Source: Terfezia claveryi
Lineage: Eukaryota; Ascomycota; Pezizomycetes; Pezizales; Pezizaceae
Length of the DNA stretch: 64,000 nt
Assembly: GCA_015179025.1 (NCBI GenBank)
Contig: WHUX01000001.1
Span: forward strand, 744,001 to 808,000
Direction of reading: 5' to 3'
Made by a program: the position numbers and the translations under genes
Notes under the pieces: model-generated
The model's input: the letters and a program-made list of their open reading frames with translations, nothing else
The model's database searches: none
Told to the model about the DNA's origin: nothing
Shown here: one piece after another, positions 35,023-46,406 of the stretch
How positions within the stretch are numbered: position 1 is the stretch's first letter
Layout: each line of letters opens with the position of its first letter

Positions 35023-35774
35023 TGAGGCATACCAAGGCATTACCCTGAACCGAAATAAAATCCCCATGCCTAGGTTATCTCCAGGCTGCCGCCGACCCCG
35101 GCGGCTTCTGGGAACACAAATAGCTTCAAGATGTTCTTGGGCACAACAAAATATGTCATAAGTGGCCATACCTTCACTGTTGCATGATCTTACCAAATGA
35201 TCGCAGTCAAAAGATTTCCTAAAATATGAGATTAACAGCCAAGGATCTTAAGGAGATTTCCCCGTGCTTAGTCAGTGAAGTTTATACTGAGACTTGTCCC
35301 AAATGGGCCTTGGTAGTGGAGATCGGTAGTCTGGCTAGTCTGGTTGTAGTCTGGCACGAGTTTCCCAATGATAACAACAGGATAGTAGATATCCAGAGGA
35401 AAATAGACATAGGTAAACTTTTAATATAAATAAATTATCTGCCCTCACGCTATAATATAATCTCAAAGAACAACGCCCCAGGCCCCCAACTGGCAAAACT
35501 CCCAGTCCGGGTTGAGCTAATCCACAGCCAACTTCCCATAAAGAGCTAAGGTAAGCTCTATTTCATTGCATGATGATAAACTGCAAACACTGGGAACAAA
35601 TCCCTTCCGTGACTGTGAACTCAACACACGTAAGAGAAAAATTCCAAAAAAACACACATAACCTATCGTAGACCTCTTTGCAAAACCGTCAATAAAGAGA
35701 AAAAGAAAAGTAGAGTAATTATCCAACTTTCCCCTAGAAAATGAAGTACGCCGCATAAACTTTGAGACTCCCAA

Positions 35775-37850
35775 TCAAGTCAAAATCATCGCATCCACCT
35801 CTCCGCCCGAGCCACTTCCACTTCCACTCCCATTGACCTCCCTCCCCCCTCCTCCATCGCCAATGCCACCACCTTCTGCCATTACAGGATCGACACTCCC
35901 ACCCGTACGCTGTAGCGTCCTGATGAGCGCATCAGTCAACCCATCCCCCATCCCTCGCGGCTCTATAGGCACCTCCACCGTCGCCAACTCCCTATCCAAC
36001 GCCTCCATCTCCTCCCTCAACCTTCTTTGTTCTCGCTCCAATCGTAATCGCTTCTCCCTAAGAAGATGTACCCTCTGTTGCTCTTTATCGGGGACCGCCG
36101 ACGCACCTAATCCCAGTAGCGAAGGCTCAATGGGAATATCCATATTTGACGACCCAGCAGAGCGAGGGTTCAAAATCGAGCTAATGGAGTGCAGACGTTG
36201 TGTAGTGATCGAGCTATCGTCCCCATTTTCGGCCCCGGAAGAGACAGATAATGATCGTTTTCGGGGAAAGCTGTGACTATGTGACCCAGATGCCCCAGTT
36301 TGAGCCATATTGAATTGCAGTGGCGCCAATGTGGCATCTTCAGAGTGATATGCCGAGGAACTAGCCATGGGTGCCAGTGGAGCCCCACTACTGCTTCCAG
36401 GTGTAGGCATGGGTTGTGAGCGAAATGATGATGTAAAGTCAACGGGCAAGTATCTAGGGTTGAAATTCGATGATGACGATCCATTACTAGCTGTAGGTTG
36501 ATGAGTTGGAGCACCTGAAGTGCTCCCGCTATCACCCATATCGGTATCCTCATCCGACGCACCTACTGCATTGGATATATGCTGGGCAAGCTGATGTAAA
36601 GCCGCTGCTTGGCTAGATGGAGGAGGGGCGGTGGTTTGAGTGGCGATAGTAGTAGCAGTTGTTTGTTTTATCGAGTTGAATGAACCATGTTGAGGAGCAA
36701 CTACCCGTTTTCGCCTCTTGATAATAGTCTTCTTCATTGCTTCTGGGCGGTGTACCCCATGCAGCTTATGGTATAGGCCTGTGATTTCACGTTAATATAA
36801 ATATGTATAAAACTTATGTGTCGATCATGCGGACGTACCACATGCATTGCAGATTGTATTGCCAAATTCGTCACGTCTCCAAAGTGGCGTAATCGTCGTC
36901 CCACAGTTTTGACACGCCACGACGACGGTTGTATTCGCAGAAGGGACCGGTTCTGAACGAGCCACTGCACCCGGTGAGAGGGACGGGGAGCGCTCCACAG
37001 GGCCGGGGTGTGTAGGAACCGGCGACGAGGCTCCAGCTCCAGATCCACCACACCCGATGGTCAACTGTGCAGACTTCGCTACCCGGTTATTATATGCCGG
37101 GCATCCGTTACATCCCTCTGCCCCTCCAGTACCGTTACACTTTCCTCCCCCAGGGCATGAACCCTCGGTGACGTCCACTGCAACATAGGTTGCACCTGCG
37201 CCAGTTTGTGTAGTATTCAAGGTAGTGCCGTGGGGTGGCCGTTTCAGAGTCATAGGCCGCTGTGTATTCCGCGCCTTGAGGTAGAGCCCACATGCGTTGC
37301 AAATCGTTTGTCCATCCGGGGCTCGCCTCCAAAGAGGGGTTCGGGTCGTACCGCAGTTACTGCACGGGTCAATCAGTACTAACCCAAAGTCTTGAGGGTA
37401 ATTTGGAGCTCACCTGCATATTTGCCCTACAGGTGTGTTATTCGGGGATTTCGCTTCTGGCGCCGGGGAAGAGCTGCCAAATTGTGTTTCTTGAGTTTCT
37501 GGGGGAACATCCACGGTCCCTACAATAGCGCCAATCGGACCAGAGCGAGAGGGACCGCCAACTCCTTCTCCTAAACCAGTCTGCGGGAGCTGTTCTTGTG
37601 TGGCTTGCGGTTCTTGTCGGTCGTGATTTTGTGCTGACATTGTAATCTGAGGTAGTGGGGTATTGTCGCGAAGGCTGGGATCGGTTGGTGGTGATATTGG
37701 TCTAATGCCTGGAGGCGCCAGGGGCATCTGTGCCGTTGTTGCGTTGATGGCCTCCGAGGCCGCATTCATCACAACGGCTGTCGAGCTAGCTGCGAGAGCT
37801 TGCAGTGACGGCGAACTTGGAGAGGTTGCAGTTTCGGCTGCTGAAGCCAT
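35775..37850 (-). CDS. sreA: SreA-type GATA repressor of iron uptake
   Basis: Three exons: 37850-37414, 37359-36839 and 36778-35775, with introns of 54 and 60 nt (phases 2 and 1). Both introns cut within or next to a zinc finger. The product is 653 aa. Finger 1 is C145-x2-C148-x17-C166-x2-C169 ([14 protein letters not shown]...CNACGLY). Between the fingers is the hallmark Cys-rich block C214-x5-C220-x8-C229-x2-C232 ([19 protein letters not shown]). Finger 2 is C295-x2-C298-x17-C316-x2-C319. Basic KRRKR follows at about 340. A Glu/Arg-rich coiled coil lies at about residues 550-590, and a Gly/Ser-rich tail ends the protein. Family knowledge: SreA/Urbs1/Sre/Fep1 proteins bind GATA sites when iron is plentiful and repress siderophore synthesis and uptake; the Cys block senses iron, probably through Fe-S. 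All ligands are intact. No siderophore genes lie nearby. Confidence 0.95.
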
Positions 37851-38543
37851 GATGGGCTGGTGGCGAAGAAGTTGAGGCGGCCTTTCGAGAAGGGTATCGT
37901 ATCAGAGTTGTGGATTGCAAGAAGCAAGCACACCTGAGCAGGGATGCGGGAGAAGTATCCACGCTGCTGGGCTGTAGCTCGCAGCCAACCTGTGTATTTC
38001 AGTGAATTTGACAACGAATAACAATGAGCTTCGACGTTTTGGAAAATCGAGCGTTTGTTATGTTATAGCGCAGTGGTATTCTTTTTTTGTGAATCGTTTT
38101 TGCCTGTGGCGAAGGCGTATGCGAGGTAGAGAAAGGGAGAAGGGAACCCCCTGTGATATCGGTCTTCTGAGGCACGTTGTTCCGGCGTGTTTGCTTCTGC
38201 GTTCGCTTTGGTGTAGTGAATATGAGACACCTCGGGGGTCGAGTCTTCTAATGAGCAGCTGCCAGTAAAGATGAACGAAAAAAGATCAAAAAGGAATTTA
38301 ACAGAAAGAGAAAGGCCCGTAATCATTAAATTTAAGGTGAGAGAATAGCTGATACTCAGGGATGCTTCTGAGGGCCAACTGGCCTGGTGCTTGTGCTGTC
38401 ACTTCTCGAAGAGAGGTTACAACTGCAAAAAACCAGTATCGCAGAGAAAATGTTGGGACGAGACGGGCAAATGTGGACTCGCATGAAAACTCACAGCTAC
38501 ACCTCTGTTTTAGAGGAGCAATCGAGAGTGAATAGCCTGAGAA

Positions 38544-38577
38544 GGGTGGATATGTGCCAACCAGACTGGGTGGATAT
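38544..38577 (-). repeat. micro-insertion upstream of sreA
   Basis: GGGTGGATAT at 38544-38553 and 38568-38577 (exact) flanks GTGCCAACCAGACT (14 nt, inverted orientation). It lies about 0.7 kb upstream of the sreA start codon. Confidence 0.85.
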
Positions 38578-39590
38578 AATGAAGATACAGGCGAAGGAAA
38601 GGTCGTGGACGGCGCTTGACCGAGTGTGGTTTATCTCACGTTGAAGATAATCAAATCAAATCGATCTAGATCAAGGACGTGGTCGCAATGATAATTGAGC
38701 GGAGTGTGATTGGCTGTGCAATATGGCCGGCTAGAAGGGGTGATAACTCAGCCGCGAAATCTTGGCGCCGGGGGGCTGGGCGTGGCCGCGAGGACTGACG
38801 CTGCGTACGGAGTACGGTACCTATGTAAGGTATTCCTTCAGTGTCGTGAGTGCCCATGCACGCTGCAGTATTTCCAATGGGTCACCAGCATGTTCGCCAG
38901 CAAATAAGCCGGCTGGCATTATGCTGGGAAGCATGGTGACTGACCAGGGGTTGAATCAAGCTTCGGATGCAGCCTGCCGCAGGAGCATCTAGAAAGACAG
39001 ATTTGCCATACCTCAGGGTAACCGATATATGTAGGGCGCCAAGTAATGCAAGGTACCCCTCTCATGGCTGTCAGCCATATGCATATGCATAAAGTCAGCT
39101 GTAACTTTTGCAAGCATAAACGACTTAGAAGCGACATTTTAGGTCCTCGCAAGTGAAAACTGATGATTTTCTTACTCAATATAGTTATCTCTATCACAAA
39201 CCCAATTATTCATCCTTTAGAGTAAAAGGGGTGATTATGTTATACTTACTTTAAGATATACAGATGATCTATTCGTTTATGGACTCTCTTCCCATACAAT
39301 TTTTCCCATCCCTGACTATAATATGAGCCTACTCCCTCTAACATGCCAACCAGGATTCCCCAGTGGGTGAAACCTAAGATCTATTCGTCTCTGCTACGAA
39401 GACACTGGGGGTAACCAACACACTTGAAGGTAACTTTAAAGATCCCTCTTTACGTATAAATTTTTGGTACTATACAAAGATTTATCTAGAGATAGATATA
39501 GTCCCTCCTAGAGGTGGATCCTTGCCTACTTGTCCTGATAAATATCATACATGTATAATATCTATATCAAAATCGAGCCTGGGGTGATTT

Positions 39591-39638
39591 GGTTATGCCT
39601 AGTCTCGAACCCGACCGCTCCTAGGGAGGGGTTATGCC
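39591..39638 (+). repeat. micro-insertion, TAGTCTCG subfamily
   Basis: GGTTATGCC at 39591-39599 and 39630-39638 flanks a 30-nt insert that starts TAGTCTCGAACCCGACCGCT and ends CCTAGGGAGG. Confidence 0.8.
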
Positions 39639-40145
39639 ATAAAACCAGTAGAGTGCCGACCCGGTAATTTAAATCATATTTCCGGAGTATCCCACACGTT
39701 TTCCTAATCAGCTATGTGCAATCAGCTATGTGCTAAGGTCGTGCCAACCAGACCACGTGCTTGATGTAGGCCAAAATATGTACCTGATCATAGCCAACCA
39801 GACTAGGTCATTTATCCCTCTAATTCTCAAAGTTACTTCAGTTCTTGGTGGCCTTGGCTTAAAGTCGACTGCTATAAGTTTAGGCACGAAATCATGAACC
39901 ACAAGTGAGGTATTTGACAGATTTTTGTGTCGAACTGTATCATACACATCAAAGATCATAGCCCAAATTTGGTACTCCATGTAAATCCAATAATCCATAT
40001 GAGCTAGCTAATATAAAATTTATACACCAAAAGCCGTAGTACTAGCTTGCTAGGAAGAATAGAAATCAACAAAAGATTAAATACCCGCAGCCATTCCTGG
40101 ATCATAAGCCACCAGCAGTTAGGCTGTAACGAATTCTTTGACTGC

Positions 40146-42004
40146 TTAATAAGATGAATGGGCAGCTTGTGCCATTGCCACCGGTATATCCGTCTTCTCA
40201 TCGAAGCTAGGACCCCGCCTGTGTGAGCGCTGTACAGCAGGAACTTCCAACCCACCTTTCTCCGAATCGATCATCTCAAAGTTATCCTCAATCTGCTTTC
40301 CCTCTTGCGGCTCTAATGCCCCGGTCAAATCTTCTCCGGACAATAGCTTTGGGTTGAAAGCGAAAGTCCCAGCCGGGATGAAAGTACTGGCTAATAAAAT
40401 AGCGCAAATAACAGTGAACTGAATTCCACCAACATTCTTCAAGACATCTTGAGCTGTTCCTCCATTCTTCAAAAAGCCGTCCACGTATCCACCAAGCACT
40501 GGGGATAGGATAGCGTAGATGACAATGTAGGTGGAGTACAAGAAAGCCATGACGGCACCCAACGCAGAAACATGATCTGATTCGTCTTCATGGCGGGCTA
40601 GACAAGCTTGGATGTAAGCTGCAAGAGAAACATCACCAGCTGCCCAACCAAATGAGATGGGTATGAAAACCTATAGCACATGTTTAGCCAACTTACTGTA
40701 CTAATCTATTAGAGGGATTGTATCAGACGTACCGCTGCCAATAGCCAGGCATATTTGGACTCATTAGCCGGGGGGTAGAAAAAGGGGAAAGCCCAAACAA
40801 TGAGCACTAAGAACGAGTCAAGCCTCAACCACGGGATCGGCGTCGGCACGAAGTCGTTCAAAATGAAAACAGAGAAAGCTCCAAGAAGTTCCCCAAAGTT
40901 GGATCCACCAACCAAGACCTGTGAGTATGCGGTGTTCTTCAAAACCTTCTTCGCAATGATGGGTGCGATTCCGTTCTCAAGATATCGGTGACCATAGAGA
41001 GCCATGGAATAGCTAAAGGAAGGTTAGGTGAAAGAACTTAACGGAATCAATTATATGGGACACATACCCAATAGGTAGCCAAATGAATTTCCTATTAGAA
41101 AAGATAATCTTTGCACCTACCCAAATAGAGAGACCAAAGTACTTTGCGCCTTGAAACAGTTGTATGAAGTAGTTCTGTTGTTCATGCTCCAATTCTATCT
41201 GGAATTTGAGGGTACTGACGAAGGACCACATGATGCAGGCACAAGTGAAAAAAATCGGCGTGATAAAGAAGGAGTAGTTGTTACCGAATCTCAAAACAAG
41301 ATAGGTCGTTGCGAAGGCTCCGGAAGTACCCGCAATTTCATAAAAGATATGGACAATGGCATCCATCCTACGGAGCTTGTTGACGTCTCCACCCACAATG
41401 TCCCTTGGGATGACCCGACGAATGAGCTCAACCATACCGTACACAATACCGGATGCCTGTAACGAACAATTGATCAGAATTTTCCTTAAACAATAAAGTA
41501 AAATACTCACACAATACAAAGGGAATAACCCATCAGGGTTCCATTTGCCATAATGAGGCTCTGGCTCATTGCTCCTCTTCATTCTTCCACCAGTCGAGGC
41601 ATCCACTATCATTAGAATAGCTGTCAAAAGCCCAAACACCATGACCGCCATGGCAAGGACTGAACGAGTGGGAAAACGCTTGATCAGAGGAGCAATAAGG
41701 ATGGACCCCACACACTAAAAGCCTTATAATCAGCATCTTGCACAGTACAGTCATAGGGGCGGTTCCTCATCAGACAATACAGAATTTCACGTACTTGAAA
41801 CGCTTGGTTCAAACCCTGCAATAGTCCCAGCTTCCTGAATGCCTCTGATCCGAATCTGTTCATCGCCAACGTGGTGATTGACCCGTTAAAGGCCTCAAGT
41901 CCAAACTTGTAGAACATGATTCCGATAACGTATATAGCAATGTTCCTTCTCTCGGTAGGCGTATAGTTGGCCCACACTTGTTTGGACTTAGAGATGAGCC
42001 CCAT
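40146..42004 (-). CDS. major facilitator superfamily transporter
   Basis: Five exons: 42004-41795, 41714-41511, 41456-41068, 41012-40733 and 40670-40146, with introns of 80, 54, 55 and 62 nt. The product is 535 aa. The N-terminus MGLISKSKQVWANYTPTERR leads into a first helix (NIAIYVIGIMFYKFGLEAFN). Further hydrophobic segments include SVLAMAVMVFGLLTAILMIV, GAFATTYLVLRFG, FFITPIFFTCACIMWSFV, the LLAAVFIPISFGWAAGDVSL junction, AVMAFLYSTYIVIYAILSPV and GIQFTVICAILLASTFIPAG, consistent with a 10-12 helix carrier. The C-terminal tail is long and hydrophilic. It belongs to a widespread fungal MFS group of unknown substrate and lacks features of siderophore-iron transporters despite lying near sreA. 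An ATG-less frame extends 8 codons upstream to an AG, so a further 5' exon is possible. Confidence 0.85.
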
Positions 42005-43676
42005 TTTTCGTCCAAGCCACGTCGACACCTTCTGAAACTAGGTGAGGAGAGTTCAGGAGAGTATTGTTAATTAAAGTATATCTCTCGACGGTCGCACTTG
42101 AAGAAATCAAAAATAAAAGCGCCATCTTGATACTTATAAACACCAACGATGTGTAACATAACTTTGTCTAGTGCCGTAAATCCGTCTTGCATAACCGCCA
42201 AGATACCTCATGCACCAGACTGGACGTTGATTGGCTAAGAAAGGCACGTGTAGAACAGCTCCTGTTGTATTTGGTCGATAAGAGTCTGCCCCCTGACTAT
42301 ACAGCTTTGTGCCCCATAAATTCGTGCTAGTCTGTTGTCAAGTTGCGGACCTGCCGCCGTTAGTGGATGTTATCGATAGAGAATTGTGGAAACGAATGCC
42401 TTGCATTATTATAAAAATTTGATGATCAACTGCGAAACTGAAGACTCCTCGCCATCATAGTGAATTGAAACTCAAAGACCTTTCATCACCCATGGTGGCA
42501 GATTCGTGTTCGATAATATACTCAACCAGGCTAATAGGTACTGTAGATTAGAACTCCGACTTCACCACAACTTTGAGAGCCCGTCAAGTACACGAGCAGA
42601 TCCCACATAGTGTTTTCGCTTGGCAGAAGTTAAAGATAGTTGAAATTGCCGCTGCGACCATTACTTAGGTATCACCACCCCTATCCGTATGTACCGGGAA
42701 AACTGGTGAATAAGACTCCTTGTCTGTATCTTTGCTCTTTCCTTTTTGTGGTAGGGGCGTTATTAGTTGTGGGTAGATTAGCGTCCTTGACTCGAATTTT
42801 GACTTATTCTAGAGTTATGATTCAGATACAGACAAGGAGTCTTATTCACCAGTATCAAATCCATGGTAGAAAATCTGACCAGCGTCCCGTCACAAGCAAG
42901 GGCGTAACTTGAAGTCGGGAAGCACTGGTCCGGAAGAGATATACTCCAACGTTTTGTATGCAGTTCCGAATTCATCTGCATGGGAAACCCAGCGTTGTGA
43001 GACCGCAGTTAGCTCCCCCAAAAATGATCAGCGAAGGGTCACGTATCTGTGCGTATCACCATGTAACAGAGCCTGGAGTACCTTTACCGCAGAATCCCGT
43101 TTTCCCGAATGGGAGCCACGCGTGAAATTGTTGTTAAGCGGCATCTCGCGGCCCTTACTATAGATGAACTCAGTTGGCCACTGATAGCCGTCGGAAAATC
43201 CGATGCAGGTAAGTAGGCGTTGTGTCACAACATTCATGTCATTGGCCCGATGGATCATAAAATTACTGATGCCCCCACGTCCCTGCGCAGGCCGTCACAC
43301 GCATGGCGGCAAACTTGGGTATAAAAATCTGCCTATTAAAGGCTAAGGCATTGATCATATTTTGAACTGACAAGATAGAAAGCTCTCTGGGTATATGTTG
43401 CGTCTCGACTAAGAGGAAGGTAGTAAAAACGAGCATTGGGCCAGGCCTCTCAATTCAGGAATATACCATGGCCCTGCTCCAGGTATGGCCGATCGGATTA
43501 CAGTGAAGACAACAAAGATGCGAAAGAAGTATTGGTATAAACAGAGTGAGGATATGCACTATTACATGACGGTTTCAGTATCTGTGGATGGATATTTCTT
43601 TGTATATTTGTACAAAGGCGTTATCTTACCGTCCACCGCAGCTGCGGCCTCGAGCTCAAATATTTAATTTCCAAAC
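42005..43676. other. intergenic with one perfect inverted repeat
   Basis: No gene supported. It holds the MFS upstream region and the perfect 30-nt inverted repeat at 42702-42853. ORFs of 60-90 codons lack domains. Confidence 0.5.
42702..42853. repeat. 152-bp element with perfect 30-nt inverted repeats
   Basis: The left arm is 42702-42731 (ACTGGTGAATAAGACTCCTT and 10 more nt), and its exact reverse complement is at 42824-42853. The loop is 92 nt without coding frame. It is probably a MITE or fold-back piece; flanking duplications are not clear. Confidence 0.8.
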
Positions 43677-44346
43677 TTAAGGGACAACCTTGATCCCTAT
43701 GCTCTTTGCAGCCCCCAATATACACTTCACCATTCCCTCCTCTGATATGCTCTGTAACCGCACCTCCTACATTACCCCAGAGTTTGATTAGTTCAATCCG
43801 TTACCCTTTTTCCTTTAACAGTACCGTCTTGGGACCAACCGTCAACTTTATCTTTGCAATCTCGTAGATATGTTTAAGCGTGACCTCCCCTACAAATTCC
43901 TTTCCTGGGTTTGAAGATCCCTTCATCCTGTTTTTCCTTATGGATACATTGCCAGCCTTCATGAGGAAGTAAGACACTGTCGGTGTTCGGAGATCGAATG
44001 TGAATGATCGGTCTGGACGAACAGTGATTCGTGACGGAATGGGCGTGCCCTGTGAGCGTAATAGCGATGCTGATGCTTAGTTGACTCCGCTGTGAATATA
44101 TAATATGACTGGAAGAAGTAGAGGAGAGTCTTACAACAATCATGTTTGCTGTTCTGGCATTGAATTCCTAGTCTCACTGTTAAGCCCTTGTTCCGGGTGC
44201 GAAATGACAGGGCCAACCTTGCAGAAATCCATAGATTTGACACCCTTAGAACCCAATGCGGGGCCAACAGGAGGCGAGGGCGAGGCCTGCCCCGCTCCGA
44301 CGATGAGCTTGACGACGAGGTTTGTTGTCGCTGCCTTCTTAGACAT
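43677..44346 (-). CDS. mrpl19: mitochondrial large-subunit ribosomal protein uL11m
   Basis: Four exons, all phase 0: 44346-44218, 44167-44135 (33 nt), 44049-43825 and 43751-43677. The product is 153 aa, the usual uL11 size. It reads [102 protein letters not shown] and [20 protein letters not shown]. The proline-rich [10 protein letters not shown] loop and the N-terminal and rRNA-binding C-terminal halves of L11 are complete. Family knowledge: it binds the GTPase-associated rRNA region and the stalk base in the mitochondrial ribosome. The start was chosen at MSKK, as in fungal relatives; an in-frame ATG 20 codons upstream (44406) would add a longer N-terminus. It is transcribed divergently from the Dcn1-like gene. 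Confidence 0.92.
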
Positions 44347-44914
44347 GATCGTTGTTAAGCCGATGACAAGATAGTTATGAAGTCTTGGGTGTCCAATTGC
44401 CGCCAAGTGCTAGTGGTCCGTACTTGAGACCCTGTACTTTATCCTAGTCTGGTTGCACTACCCCTCGCAGTATCCTGCTTCTGGGCTAGGAGCCTCTGGC
44501 GAGTGACGAGACGTTGGTTTTTGTGTGCACAACCTTAGATGGTCTGGAGGGCAGGAGTTGAACATTCTAACCCATGTCCATGTCCAAAAATTCTCAATTG
44601 GTCGACAAGCCCGAAACATTGGAGAGCGAAATAATTGGCCAGCCTGTAAACGTCTTGGAGGCGAAAAAAACACCACTGGATGAACTCGACCCTGTGGAAT
44701 CAGTAGGCCTAGGTAGATAGAACACGCTTGACATTAAGCTAGCATTGCTCCGGAGAACCTTCCAAGAAGCTTCAATCTACAGCATACACCATAGACGCAA
44801 CGCAAGCACATTCAGATCAAGTCTCCACCAAGATATAGCCAGCAAATAGAAGGCTGTTTGCCCCGAGCAAGCGGGTTTAAAGTACGGCTTCCACACAAGA
44901 CAGCAGCAACGGTC
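44347..44914. promoter_or_regulatory. shared divergent upstream region of uL11m and Dcn1-like genes
   Basis: 568 bp separate the two start codons and must contain both promoters. No TATA box or named site stands out. A micro-insertion sits at 44440-44476, about 100 bp from the uL11m start. Confidence 0.55.
44440..44476 (+). repeat. micro-insertion in the divergent promoter
   Basis: TATCCT at 44440-44445 and 44471-44476 flanks a 25-nt insert that starts AGTCTGGTTGCACTACCCCT and ends CGCAG. The duplication is short (6 nt) but the insert closely matches the one at 24606-24632. Confidence 0.65.
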
Positions 44915-46406
44915 ATGCCTCCGAACAAGAAAGCTGCAGCTGTGGCTGAACAACAGCCAACTACCACACGTTCTTCACGTTCGAAGACGAAAGCCGCAGC
45001 AGAAGCTTTGCTGGGTGCCGAATCTTCGGTAGCCAATAGTAAGCCGACAGCCAAAGCTAGGGGTCGTAAAGCCGGGGCCAGTAGCGGCTCCCCAGCTATG
45101 TCCAAGACCAACGAGTTATCTCCAACACCACCTAAGGTAACGAAAAAAGCTGTGGCAAAGAAGGCAACGGAGGGCACGAGAACAGCAAAGGAGGTGGAAC
45201 CAGCTCCCAAAGCTACTAAAGTTACCAGAGCACCAACCAAAAAGGTGACGAACGGAAAAGCAAAGATACCTGCACCCGCAAGGACCACGCCTCCCACAGA
45301 AAGCTCCACAGAACCCGAGAATATAAAAGCGAACAGTATCTTCCCGACTAACAATAGTACTGAAGCAGCGAAGGAGGCTAAGTTGTCGACAGGAATTATG
45401 CGGAAACGCACTCGGGATGCGGCGGAAACAGATGCGGTGAATGGGAAGGAAGTGGTCGATACGAAACACAAAAAGGCAAAGACTACGCCAACGACAACAA
45501 CAACCACATCAGGAAAGAGGAAAGTGACTAGGAAATATACACCATTTACGTTCCAAAATGTTGAAGCATGGTTCGAGATGTATCAAGATGAAGAAAAGGA
45601 CCAACTTATGTCACCAGCAGCGTGCAATCAGTGGTTGGAGATTCTAGGGATAAGTGCTGAGAGTGCTGCGTTCTATGTACTAGCGTGGAAGCTGGGTGCC
45701 AAAACAATATTTTCCCTTACGAGAGAAGAGTTTGTTGGAGGAATGAAAAAGCTTGAGTACGATATACCCTGTCCACACATATCAAAAGTGTTTTACTAAT
45801 ACATCCTACAGGATTGATTCCAATGAAAAGCTGCTCGACCTTCTCCCAATTATCCTTGACCAAGTCTCCTCATCATTTGACTCCTTGGACTTTAAATCCT
45901 TCTACAAATTCTGTTTTAACTACGGTAAATCTGGCGGCCCCCCCACTGCAAAGAATGTGGAGCTGCCTATCGCCATAGAGTTCTTGAAAGTTGTTTTGGA
46001 CAAAGATAGGTACCGGATTGACTACACACCTCCTACATCTGGGACTGAAGAGGAGGGCGGGAAGAAGATGGAAGGGGCCATCCCCCATTTATACGCATTC
46101 ATTGAGTTCTTGCAGAAGGCAGCAAAGTTGAAGGTGATCAATCGGGATCAGTGGGAGAGTTTCTTGCCATTCAACAAGAACATTGGGTGGGGACTAGAGG
46201 GGTATTCGGAGGATTCGGCTTGTAAGTTCAAGCATGCCTTGCGTTTTTAGTAGCTTCTCTTAGTTGATGCTGACTGGTGCCGTATGGTAGGGCCGTCACT
46301 GTTCGATGAGTACGCCGAATGGAGGAAAAAGACGTATCCTGAGACTGTCGTCAATAATAAAGAGGAGGAGCAGACGGATCAATGCATGGCTAACTATGCC
46401 CAGTAG
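44915..46406 (+). CDS. Dcn1-like (PONY domain) cullin-neddylation factor
   Basis: Three exons: 44915-45756, 45812-46221 and 46291-46406, both introns in phase 2 or 1 and GT..AG (first with TACTAAT). The product is 455 aa. Residues 1 to about 205 are basic and Ala/Lys/Thr-rich (KKAVAKKATEG, KHKKAKTTPTTTTTTSGKRK), probably disordered and nuclear. The potentiating-neddylation domain follows: FTFQNVEAWFEMYQDEEKDQ, MSPAACNQWLEILGI, FYVLAWKLGAKTIFSLTREE, LDFKSFYKFCFNYGKS, LPIAIEFLKVVL and, after the last intron, AWPSLFDEYAEWRKKTYPE. Family knowledge: these proteins bring Nedd8-loaded Ubc12 to cullins. No UBA domain is visible; in its place is the long basic N-terminus, as in metazoan nuclear DCN1-like paralogues, by convergence or homology. 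The frame extends upstream of 44915 only through a TTG, so the ATG at 44915 is preferred. Confidence 0.9.

Larger units (their letters stand above)
32288..35774. other. gene-less region with dense micro-insertions
   Basis: No gene can be supported. It holds an oligo-T/A run at 33343-33361, a short duplicated GTGGGAGCGGC (about 33051-33077), the cluster of micro-insertions at 34314-34818 and a solo LINE 3' end at 34945-35022. A composite AGTCTGG/GGCACGAG patch lies near 35325-35352. Confidence 0.5.
37851..40145. other. sreA upstream region and gene-less sequence
   Basis: The first 1 kb is probably the sreA promoter and 5' UTR. No gene is supported in the rest. It contains micro-insertions at 38544-38577 and 39591-39638, a perfect 14-nt tandem duplication at 39706-39733, and more copies of the CCAACCAGAC core near 39742 and 39793. 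Confidence 0.5.

Noticed and set aside
35775..42004. Siderophore or iron-uptake cluster around sreA
   Set aside because: The neighbouring MFS protein lacks features of siderophore transporters and no synthetase, oxygenase or acyltransferase gene is present.
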